Source: Gammaproteobacteria bacterium
Lineage (GTDB): Bacteria > Pseudomonadota > Gammaproteobacteria > Burkholderiales > Rhodocyclaceae
Direction: 5' to 3'
Assembly (NCBI GenBank): GCA_029289265.1
Contig: JARFTX010000007.1
Location: 1 to 64,000, forward strand
DNA: 64,000 bases
The position numbers and the translations under genes are program-made. Every line of letters starts with the position of its first letter. The first letter of the stretch is position 1. A model generated the notes under the pieces. It was not told the origin of the DNA. It ran no database searches and saw only the letters and a list, made by a program, of their open reading frames with translations. Of this stretch, positions 42,053 to 49,471 are shown one piece after another.

Positions 42053-42084
42053 GTACCCCGGACGGGGTACTGTATGGAATTATA
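42053..42084 (-). promoter_or_regulatory. rmuC promoter with adjacent palindrome
   Basis: Minus strand: a perfect -10 TATAAT (42084-42079), predicted start near 42072, then GTACCCCG-TC-CGGGGTAC (42070-42053), an 8+8 perfect inverted repeat with a 2-base centre at about +3 to +20. No good -35 is present, so an activator or an upstream element may be needed. The palindrome could be a repressor operator or a 5' mRNA hairpin. Confidence 0.5.
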
Positions 42085-42105
42085 CGTCGAGCGAGCAGGC
42101 GCGGG

Positions 42106-44604
42106 CTACGCGAGCGCCCTCAGGCTCGCGAGCGGCGGGCGCCGCAGCAGGCTGCGCGTGCCGAGCCAGCCGCCGGCGACGACGCCAGCGGCGCCGACCA
42201 GCACGGCAACCGCCATCGGCAGCAGGCTGGGCAGGTAGGCCATCTTGAATACGTAGTGGGCGAGCACCCAGCCGATCGCCGAGGCGCCGAACCCGGCCAG
42301 CACGCCGGCGACGCCTCCCAGCACCAGGAATTCCGCGATCAGCGCCTGGCGGAGCTGGCGATTGCGCGCGCCGAGGGTGCGCAGCATGGCGAGCTCGAAG
42401 TCGCGCTCGTCGTGGGTCGACTGCAGCGCCGCATAGAGGACCACGATGCCCGCGGCGAGCGCGAAGGCGAAGACGAACTGCACGATCAGCACCAGCTTGT
42501 CGGTGACCGATTGCACCTGGGCGAGCACTGCCGCGACGTCGATCACCGAAAGATTGGGGAAGGCGTTGACGAGCGCCGTGGTGAAGGCGTGACTGTCGGG
42601 CGGTTGATGGAAACTCGTGACGAGGCTCGCGGGCGACTCCTCGAGCATCCCCGGCGCGGCAATGAAGAAGAAGTTCACGCGCATCGAGTCCCAGTCGAGT
42701 TCGCGCACGCTGGTGATCGGCGCCTCGACCGCGCGCCCCGACACGTCGAAGCGCACGGTGTCGCCGAGTTTCAGGCCGAAGGTGCGGGCGAGCCCGATCT
42801 CGATGGAGAATTGCGGCGCCTCCGGGTCCGCACCGTGCCAGCGGCCGGCGACAACGTGGTTCTGGTCGGGCAACCGGCTCGCATAGCTCAGGTTGAACTC
42901 GCGCTCGGCGAGCCGCCGCGCACGCTGATCCTCGTAGAGATCGGGATTGACCGGCGTGCCGTTGATCGCCGCCAGGCGCCCCCGGATCATCGGCAGGATC
43001 TCCGGCGCCTCGAACCCATGGGCCGTGAACAGCTCGGCAACCGGCTCGCGCTGGTCGGGCTGGATGTTGATGACGAAGCGATTGGGCGCGTCGGGCGGCG
43101 CAAGCCGGCGCCAGCTCTCCAGCAGATCGCCGCGAATCAGCGTGAGCAGCAGCAACGCGGTCATTCCGAGGCCCAGCGCGCTCGCCTGGATCACGCTCGC
43201 GCCCATGCGGCGGTTGAGCGCGGCCAGCCCGTAGCGCCAGCCGCCCCCGCGCAGGCTGCCCTCGCCCTTCAGGCCGGCAAGGGTGCGCAGCACGCCCCAA
43301 GCGCACAGCGCGAACAACCCGAGCGCGACGGCGAATCCGGCCGCCACCATCGCGCCCAGCCGCAACTCGCCGGCGATCCAGAAGACGATGCCGAACAGCA
43401 CCGCGGCCCCGAGCACCCAGGCGGTGGCGCTGTTGCGCTCGATGCGATCGAGCTCGCGGCGCAGCACGCGCACCGTCGACACCTTGCCCAGCCGCAGCAA
43501 TTGCGGCAACACGAAACCCACCAGCAGCGCGAGCCCCACCACCAGGCCGTGCGCGATCGGCAGCGGCGACGCGGGGGGAAGGCGCGCATTCATCACTTCG
43601 GCGAGCACGACCGCGAGTCCGAACTGGACCAGCCAGCCGAGCAAGGCCCCGCCCAGCGCCGCCGCGAGGCCGAACAGCACGAACTCGCCGATCACCGTCC
43701 ACAGGACCTGCGACTGGCGCGCGCCGAGACAGCGCATGACCGCGCAGCCGTCCAGATGGCGCTGCATGAAGCGCCGCGCCGACAGCCCGACCGCGACCGC
43801 CGCGAGCACCACTGCGAGGAGCGCCGCCAGCCGCAGGAACCGCTGCGCCTGGTCGAGCGCGCCGCGCACCTCCGGCCTGGCGCTCTCGATGGTCTCGACC
43901 GACTGCCCGCGCCCCAGGTTCTGGCTGGCCCAACGCTCGAAGCCGTCCACCACGGCGAGATCGCCCGCTACGTGCAGGCGCCAGGTCGCGCGACTGCCTT
44001 CGACCAGCAGTCCGGTGGCGGCGAGGTCGGCGGCATTGAACATCGCCCGCGGCAGCAGGCTGAAGAAGTTGGCACCGCGGTCGGACTCGAAGGTCACCAT
44101 CGCCCCGACCCGGAACTCGATCAGGCCCAGGCCCACCCGGTCGCCCACCGAGACGTCGAGCGCCGCGAACAGGCGCTCGTCCAGCCACACTTCGCCGGGC
44201 GCCGGCACGCCCTCGGCGAGCCGGTCGGGCTGGTTCGGCCCCGGCGCGATGCGCACGCTGCCGCGCAGCGGATAACCGGGCTCGATCACCTTCACCCCGG
44301 CGAGCTGGGCGCCCTCCTCGGTGCTCACCATGCTGGTGAAGAGCACCGTATCGACGGTCGCCAGGCCGCGCCGGCGCGCCTCGTCGTGGAACGCGTCCGG
44401 CCAGGGCCGGTCGGCGCGCAGGAGCAGATCGCCGCCCAGGAGCTGGTTCGCCTCGCGGTCGAGGCCCCGGGCGACGCGGTCGGCCAGAAAGCCGACGCTC
44501 GTGAGGCTGGCGACCGCGATCAGGATCGCGAACCCGAGCAGATGCAGCTCCCCTGCCCGCAGGTCGCGCAGCATCATCCGGAAAGCGAGTCGGAGTGTAT
44601 TCAT
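42106..44604 (-). CDS. FtsX-like ABC transporter permease (YbbP type)
   Basis: An 832-residue inner-membrane protein. It has an N-terminal membrane anchor (LGFAILIAVASLTSVGFLAD), a large periplasmic MacB-like domain, a block of four membrane segments (about 250-410), and a second set (about 415-520). A second periplasmic part precedes three last segments (about 700-825) with ELAMLRTLGARNRQLRQALIAEF, a typical FtsX coupling region. YbbP-type permeases work with a YbbA ATPase and sometimes a TesA lipase; neither is visible here, so the partner is off-window or shared. Substrate unknown; release of lipoproteins or hydrophobic compounds is only a guess. Confidence 0.87.
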   Translation of the reverse strand: MNTLRLAFRMMLRDLRAGELHLLGFAILIAVASLTSVGFLADRVARGLDREANQLLGGDLLLRADRPWPDAFHDEARRRGLATVDTVLFTSMVSTEEGAQLAGVKVIEPGYPLRGSVRIAPGPNQPDRLAEGVPAPGEVWLDERLFAALDVSVGDRVGLGLIEFRVGAMVTFESDRGANFFSLLPRAMFNAADLAATGLLVEGSRATWRLHVAGDLAVVDGFERWASQNLGRGQSVETIESARPEVRGALDQAQRFLRLAALLAVVLAAVAVGLSARRFMQRHLDGCAVMRCLGARQSQVLWTVIGEFVLFGLAAALGGALLGWLVQFGLAVVLAEVMNARLPPASPLPIAHGLVVGLALLVGFVLPQLLRLGKVSTVRVLRRELDRIERNSATAWVLGAAVLFGIVFWIAGELRLGAMVAAGFAVALGLFALCAWGVLRTLAGLKGEGSLRGGGWRYGLAALNRRMGASVIQASALGLGMTALLLLTLIRGDLLESWRRLAPPDAPNRFVINIQPDQREPVAELFTAHGFEAPEILPMIRGRLAAINGTPVNPDLYEDQRARRLAEREFNLSYASRLPDQNHVVAGRWHGADPEAPQFSIEIGLARTFGLKLGDTVRFDVSGRAVEAPITSVRELDWDSMRVNFFFIAAPGMLEESPASLVTSFHQPPDSHAFTTALVNAFPNLSVIDVAAVLAQVQSVTDKLVLIVQFVFAFALAAGIVVLYAALQSTHDERDFELAMLRTLGARNRQLRQALIAEFLVLGGVAGVLAGFGASAIGWVLAHYVFKMAYLPSLLPMAVAVLVGAAGVVAGGWLGTRSLLRRPPLASLRALA

Positions 44605-44635
44605 CTGGCCATTGACGCCGTGGCGTCCGATCGGT

Positions 44636-45811
44636 TCAATGGGGCGATGCCAGGAAGCGGCGCGCAAGCTCGACCCAATAGGCCGCGCCGACCGGGATGA
44701 TCTCGTCGTTGAAGTCGTAATGCGGGTTGTGCAGCGTGCAGCCGCCCTCGCCCGGGCCGTTGCCGATCCAGACGTAGCAGCCCGGCTTGTGCTGCAGGTA
44801 GAAGGCGAAGTCCTCCGCGCCCATGCTCGGCCGCATGTCGGCGGCGACGTGGTGGGCACCGACCAGCGTCGTGGCGACCGCCTGGCAGAGATCGGCCTCG
44901 GCGACCGTGTTGATCGTGGCCGGATAGCCACGCCGGTAGTCGAGCGCGATCTCCACGCCGTAGGCCGCGCCGATCCCGGCACAGATCTCGCCCAGCCGCG
45001 CCTCGATGCGGTCCTGCACGCCGGCGCTGAACGCCCGCACCGTGCCCGACAGGCGCACCCGGTCGGGAATCACGTTGTAGGCCTCGCCGGCGTTGAACAT
45101 CGTCACGGACACCACGGCGGGGTCGTGCGGATCGAGGGTGCGGCTCGCGATGGTCTGCACCGCCTGCACCAGCGCCGCCGCGGCCACCACCGGATCGATG
45201 CCGAGGTGGGGCATCGCCGCATGTGCCCCGTGGCCACGCACCTCGACGTCGAAGCGGTCGGCGCTCGCCATGGTCGGGCCGCGGTGCACGGCGAAGCTGC
45301 CGGCATCGAGGCCGGGCCAGTTGTGCATGCCGAAGATCGCCTCCATCGGAAAGCGCTCGAACAGCCCGTCGTCGATCATCGCCTGCGCGCCGCCGTCACC
45401 CTCCTCGGCCGGCTGGAAGACGAGATTCACGGTACCCTCGAAGTCGGCCGCCTGCGCCGCAAGCACCTCGGCCGCGCCGAGCAGCATCGTCGTGTGGCCG
45501 TCATGGCCGCAGGCGTGCATGCAGCCCGCGTGGCGCGAGCGGTGGGCGAAGGTGTTGTGCTCCTGGATCGGCAGCGCGTCCATGTCGGCGCGCAAGCCGA
45601 CCGCGCGCCCGCCCGGCCGGCCGCGCACGACACCGACGACGCCGGTGCGGCCGATGCCTCGGTGGGTTTCGATGCCGAGCGCCTCGAGCCGATCGGCGAC
45701 CAGCGCCGCGGTGCGATGCTCGGCGAACGAGAGTTCCGGGTGGGCGTGAATATCGCGGCGAATCTCCACGAGCTCGGCATGGCTGCGCCGCAGTGATTCG
45801 ATGACACTCAT
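44636..45811 (-). CDS. M20-family amidohydrolase (hippurate hydrolase/N-acyl-amino-acid deacylase type)
   Basis: A 391-residue metal-dependent amidase. It shows the metal-binding MHACGHDGHT (about 95-104), FQPAEEG with the catalytic Glu, a lid domain (about 180-290), and the C-terminal MGAEDFAFYL. Relatives cleave N-acyl amino acids, hippurate, indole-acetyl-amino acids or N-acetyl-diaminopimelate; the substrate is not fixed by sequence. ATG 45811 has GAGGAAG at good spacing. The promoter region is shared with the divergent transglutaminase/amidoligase operon, which handles amide bonds too, so a functional link is possible but unproven. Confidence 0.88.
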   Translation of the reverse strand: MSVIESLRRSHAELVEIRRDIHAHPELSFAEHRTAALVADRLEALGIETHRGIGRTGVVGVVRGRPGGRAVGLRADMDALPIQEHNTFAHRSRHAGCMHACGHDGHTTMLLGAAEVLAAQAADFEGTVNLVFQPAEEGDGGAQAMIDDGLFERFPMEAIFGMHNWPGLDAGSFAVHRGPTMASADRFDVEVRGHGAHAAMPHLGIDPVVAAAALVQAVQTIASRTLDPHDPAVVSVTMFNAGEAYNVIPDRVRLSGTVRAFSAGVQDRIEARLGEICAGIGAAYGVEIALDYRRGYPATINTVAEADLCQAVATTLVGAHHVAADMRPSMGAEDFAFYLQHKPGCYVWIGNGPGEGGCTLHNPHYDFNDEIIPVGAAYWVELARRFLASPH

Positions 45812-45850
45812 GATCGGCTTCCTCGATTGCAATTCGGATTCGATCGGATC

Positions 45851-45880
45851 AGTTTATCTGCGCCGGGCCGGTGCGTCGAA
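45851..45880 (-). promoter_or_regulatory. Candidate promoter of the M20 amidohydrolase gene
   Basis: Minus strand: TTCGAC (45880-45875), 18-base spacer, TAAACT (45856-45851); predicted start about 33 bases before the ATG. It begins only 11 bases from the first NtrC-like site on the other side. Confidence 0.4.
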
Positions 45881-45890
45881 TTCCCCCTGG

Positions 45891-45939
45891 TGTGCCAGGA
45901 CGGTGCGAACATGCCGCCGCGAAGCCCATGATTGGTGCA
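45891..45939 (+). promoter_or_regulatory. Two NtrC-like enhancer sites
   Basis: Two dyads related to TGCACY-N5-GGTGCA. Site 1 (45891-45907) has TGTGCC and GGTGCG around AGGAC. Site 2 (45923-45939) has AGCCCA and GGTGCA around TGATT. Each matches 9 of 12 defined positions. Their centres (45899 and 45931) are 32 bp apart, three helical turns, and about 142 and 110 bases before the predicted sigma-54 start. Confidence 0.6.
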
Positions 45940-46014
45940 GCGCAACCGGCGCCGTTGCCGGCGCAAGCCGCCGGCGACGGATACTGCGAGATGCGGCCGC
46001 AAGTCACGCCGACT

Positions 46015-46030
46015 TGGCGCGGGAATTGCT
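46015..46030 (+). promoter_or_regulatory. Sigma-54 promoter of the amidoligase operon
   Basis: TGGCGCGGGAATTGCT matches TGGCACG-N4-TTGCW at 11 of 12 positions. The invariant GG (46016-46017) and GC (46028-46029) are separated by exactly 10 bases. The predicted start is near 46041, 26 bases before the first gene. This class of promoter needs an enhancer-binding ATPase, for which the two upstream dyads are fitting sites. Confidence 0.75.
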
Positions 46031-46066
46031 GCATGCTGACAACGAGAGTCGAATCGAGGGTCGTTC

Positions 46067-49000
46067 ATGTCCATCCACGTTGCCCTGCACCACGTCACCC
46101 GCTACCGGTATGACCGCCCCGTTCGACTCGGCGCACAGGTCATCCGCCTGCGGCCGGCACCGCACAGCCGCACCCGCATCCTGAGCTACACGCTCAAGGT
46201 CGAACCGGCCGGCCACTTCATCAACTGGCAGCAGGATCCGCAATCGAACTATCTGGCGCGGCTGAACTTTCCAGAGCGCACCCGCGAGTTGTGCATCGAA
46301 GTCGATCTGGTCGCCGAGATGGCGGTCATCAACCCCTTCGACTTCTTTCTCGAGCCGTACGCCGAGCATTTTCCCTTCGACTACGAGGCCTGGCAGACGG
46401 ACGAGCTGGCCCCGTATTTCAAGAAGCTGCCGCTCACGCCCAGGTTCGCCGAGTACCTGAGCGGCATCGACGCCGGCGAGCGCCGTACGATCGACTTCCT
46501 GGTCGATCTCAACCGCGAGTTGTACGAGCACATCGCCTACCTGATCCGCCTCGAGCCGGGCGTCCAGTCGCCCGAGGAGACGCTGGAAAAGGCCTCCGGC
46601 TCGTGCCGCGATTCGGCCTGGCTGCTGGTTCAGCTCATGCGCCACCTGGGCCTCGCAGCACGCTTCGTGTCGGGCTACCTGATCCAGTTGAAGGCCGACC
46701 TCAAGTCGCTCGACGGCCCGTCCGGTCCCGAGGAAGACTTCACCGATCTGCACGCCTGGTGCGAGGTCTACCTGCCCGGTGCCGGCTGGATCGGCCTGGA
46801 CCCGACCTCGGGCCTCTTCGCAGGCGAGGGTCATATCCCGCTCGCCTGCGCCCCGGATCCCTTCTCGGCGGCGCCGATCTCGGGCGCCCTCGAGGAATGC
46901 GAGGTCGCGTTCGGCCACGAGATGAAGGTCACGCGCATCCTCGAAGCCCCGCGCGTGACCAAGCCCTACACCGACGCGCAGTGGCTGGCGATCGAGACGC
47001 TCGGCCACGACATCGATGCGCGCCTGAAGGCGATGGACGTGCGGCTCACCCAGGGCGGCGAGCCGACCTTCATCTCGCTCGACGATCCCGACGGCGAGGA
47101 ATGGAACACCACCGCAGTCGGCCCGAACAAGAAGAAGCTCGCGATCGACCTCTATCACCACCTGCGCAACAAGTGTGCGCCGCAGGGCCTGGTGCATTTC
47201 GGCCAGGGCAAGTGGTATCCGGGCGAACAACTGCCGCGCTGGTCGCTCGGCTGCTACTGGCGCCGGGACGGACAACCGCTGTGGCGCGACGCGGCGCTGA
47301 TCGCCGACGAGCGTCGTGGCGGCAGTGCCGATGCCGCTGCGGCGGGCGCCTTCCTGCGCGGCGTCGCGGACCGGCTCGGCCTGTCGGGCGAGCACATCTT
47401 CCCGGCCTACGAGGATGCCTTCTATTACCTCTGGCGGGAGCGGCGCCTGCCGTCGAACGTCGATCCCTTCGACTCGCGCCTCGACGATCCGCTCGAACGC
47501 GCTCGCCTGGCAAAGGTCTTCTCGCAAGGGCTCGACGAGGTGGTCGGTCACGTCCTGCCGGTCGACCGCGATGCCGCGACCGGGCGCTGGCAGTCCGGGC
47601 CTTGGTTCCTGCGCGACGAGCGCTGCTACCTGATCCCGGGCGACTCGCCGATGGGCTTCCGCCTGCCGCTCGATTCGCTCCCGTGGACCGCGCCGCACGA
47701 TTACCCATGGGTGCACCAGCCCGACCCGTTCGATCGCCGTGCGGATTTGCCCGCGCACTCGGCGCTGCGCCGGCACTTCGGCACCGAGGCCTGGCCGGCC
47801 ACGGGTGGTGCGCGCGGCGGGACGGCGCGCACCCTCCTGCCGTCGCGCAGCCATCCGACCGACGAAGCACGGAAACCGGCGAGCCACGAATCGGCCGCCT
47901 GGATCACCCGCACGGCGCTCTGCGCCCAGGCGCGCGAGGGCGTGCTCCACATCTTCATGCCGCCCACGCGCAGCGCCGAGGATTACCTGGCGCTGGTGGC
48001 CGCCATCGAGGACACGGCCGAGGCCCTCGGCCAGCCGGTGCTGCTCGAAGGCTACGAGCCGCCCTCCGACCCGCGGCTCAGCCACTTCCGCATCACGCCC
48101 GACCCGGGCGTCATCGAGGTCAACATCCACCCGGCAGCCGACTGGGACGCCCTGGTCGACCAGACCACCCATCTCTACGAAGTGGCGCGCGAATCCCGCC
48201 TCACCACCGAGAAGTTCATGCTCGACGGCCGACACACCGGCACCGGCGGCGGCAATCACTTCGTGCTCGGCGGTGCGACGCCGGCCGACTCGCCGTTCCT
48301 GCGCCGCCCAGACCTGCTGCGCAGCCTGATCGCGTACTGGCACAACCATCCGAGCCTCTCGTACCTGTTCTCGGGCCTCTTCATCGGCCCGACCTCGCAG
48401 GCGCCGCGCATCGACGAGGCCCGCAACGACTCGGTCCACGAGATCGAGTTCGCCTTCCGCGAGATCGATCGCCTGTGCCGGCCGGGTCAGGAGGTGCCGC
48501 CGTGGCTGGTCGACCGGCTGCTGCGCAACCTGCTGATCGACGTCACCGGCAACACGCATCGCGCCGAGTTCTGCATCGACAAGCTGTACTCGCCGGACGG
48601 CCCGGCCGGCCGACTGGGGCTGCTCGAGTTGCGCGCCTTCGAGATGCCGCCGCACGCGCGCATGAGCCTGACCCAGCAGCTGCTCCTGCGCGCGCTGGTG
48701 GCGCGTTTCTGGGAGCAGCCTTATGCACCGGAGCGGCTCGCGCGCTGGGGCACCGAGTTGCACGACCGCTACCTGCTGCCGCATTTCATCTGGCAGGACT
48801 TCGCCGATGTGATCGCCGAGACGCGCGAGGCCGGCATCCCGATGCGCGAGGAATGGTTCGCCCCGCATTTCGAGTTCCGCTTCCCGAAATACGGCGACTA
48901 CGCGGTGCGCGGGATCGAGCTGGAACTGCGCTCGGCGCTCGAGCCCTGGCACGTGATGGGCGAGGAAGGCGCAGCCGGCGGCACCGTGCGCTACGTCGAC

Positions 49001-49420
49001 TCGTCGCTCGAACGCCTGCAGGTAAAGGCCTCGGGCGTGCCCCCCGAGCGCTATCGCATCACCTGCAACGGCGTGCCGCTGCCCCTGCAACCGACCGGCA
49101 CCCAGGGCGAGTTTGTCGCCGGCGTGCGCTACCGGGCCTGGCAACCGCCCTCGTGCCTGCATCCGACGATCGGCGTGGACAGCCCGCTCGTGTTCGACAT
49201 CGTCGACACCTGGATGAACAAGAGCCTCGGCGGCTGCCAGTACCACGTCGCGCATCCGGGCGGGCGCAGCTTCGAGACGCTGCCGGTGAATGCCTTCGAG
49301 GCCGAGAGCCGGCGCCTCGCCCGTTTCTTCCGCATCGGCCACACCCCGGGCCGCCTCGAGGTCGGCACGCCGCGCGTGAATCCCGAGTTTCCCTTTACGC
49401 TGGATTTGCGCAATCATTGA
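46067..49420 (+). CDS. Transglutaminase-like protein with DUF2126 domain
   Basis: 1117 residues in two parts. The N-terminal part (about 1-300) is a transglutaminase-like cysteine peptidase fold with an N-terminal beta domain and the triad Cys180 (SGSCRDSAW), His229 (FTDLHAW) and Asp245 (GLDPTSG). The rest (about 305-1117) is DUF2126, with conserved RLTQGGEPTFISLDD and TGTGGGNHFVLGG. A C-terminal beta-rich region ends near SPLVFDIVDTW. No signal peptide is seen, so it acts in the cytoplasm. In many bacteria this protein is encoded with the circularly permuted ATP-grasp and alpha-E proteins found next to it. The set is thought, from comparative genomics, to make and trim or crosslink a peptide; its product is unknown. 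It is the first gene after the sigma-54 promoter. Confidence 0.93.
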   Translation: MSIHVALHHVTRYRYDRPVRLGAQVIRLRPAPHSRTRILSYTLKVEPAGHFINWQQDPQSNYLARLNFPERTRELCIEVDLVAEMAVINPFDFFLEPYAEHFPFDYEAWQTDELAPYFKKLPLTPRFAEYLSGIDAGERRTIDFLVDLNRELYEHIAYLIRLEPGVQSPEETLEKASGSCRDSAWLLVQLMRHLGLAARFVSGYLIQLKADLKSLDGPSGPEEDFTDLHAWCEVYLPGAGWIGLDPTSGLFAGEGHIPLACAPDPFSAAPISGALEECEVAFGHEMKVTRILEAPRVTKPYTDAQWLAIETLGHDIDARLKAMDVRLTQGGEPTFISLDDPDGEEWNTTAVGPNKKKLAIDLYHHLRNKCAPQGLVHFGQGKWYPGEQLPRWSLGCYWRRDGQPLWRDAALIADERRGGSADAAAAGAFLRGVADRLGLSGEHIFPAYEDAFYYLWRERRLPSNVDPFDSRLDDPLERARLAKVFSQGLDEVVGHVLPVDRDAATGRWQSGPWFLRDERCYLIPGDSPMGFRLPLDSLPWTAPHDYPWVHQPDPFDRRADLPAHSALRRHFGTEAWPATGGARGGTARTLLPSRSHPTDEARKPASHESAAWITRTALCAQAREGVLHIFMPPTRSAEDYLALVAAIEDTAEALGQPVLLEGYEPPSDPRLSHFRITPDPGVIEVNIHPAADWDALVDQTTHLYEVARESRLTTEKFMLDGRHTGTGGGNHFVLGGATPADSPFLRRPDLLRSLIAYWHNHPSLSYLFSGLFIGPTSQAPRIDEARNDSVHEIEFAFREIDRLCRPGQEVPPWLVDRLLRNLLIDVTGNTHRAEFCIDKLYSPDGPAGRLGLLELRAFEMPPHARMSLTQQLLLRALVARFWEQPYAPERLARWGTELHDRYLLPHFIWQDFADVIAETREAGIPMREEWFAPHFEFRFPKYGDYAVRGIELELRSALEPWHVMGEEGAAGGTVRYVDSSLERLQVKASGVPPERYRITCNGVPLPLQPTGTQGEFVAGVRYRAWQPPSCLHPTIGVDSPLVFDIVDTWMNKSLGGCQYHVAHPGGRSFETLPVNAFEAESRRLARFFRIGHTPGRLEVGTPRVNPEFPFTLDLRNH

Positions 49421-49427
49421 CGGCACG

Positions 49428-49455
49428 GCGCCCCGCACACTGCGGGGCGCGTTTT
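49428..49455 (+). terminator. Intercistronic terminator hairpin between operon genes 1 and 2
   Basis: GCGCCCCGC (49428-49436) pairs perfectly with GCGGGGCGC (49442-49450) around ACACT and is followed by GTTTT. It begins seven bases after the first stop codon and ends 16 bases before the next ATG. This is a full intrinsic terminator inside the gene set, so downstream genes should be expressed at a lower level or by regulated readthrough. Confidence 0.8.
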
Positions 49456-49471
49456 CGGCCCCCTCCACCGC

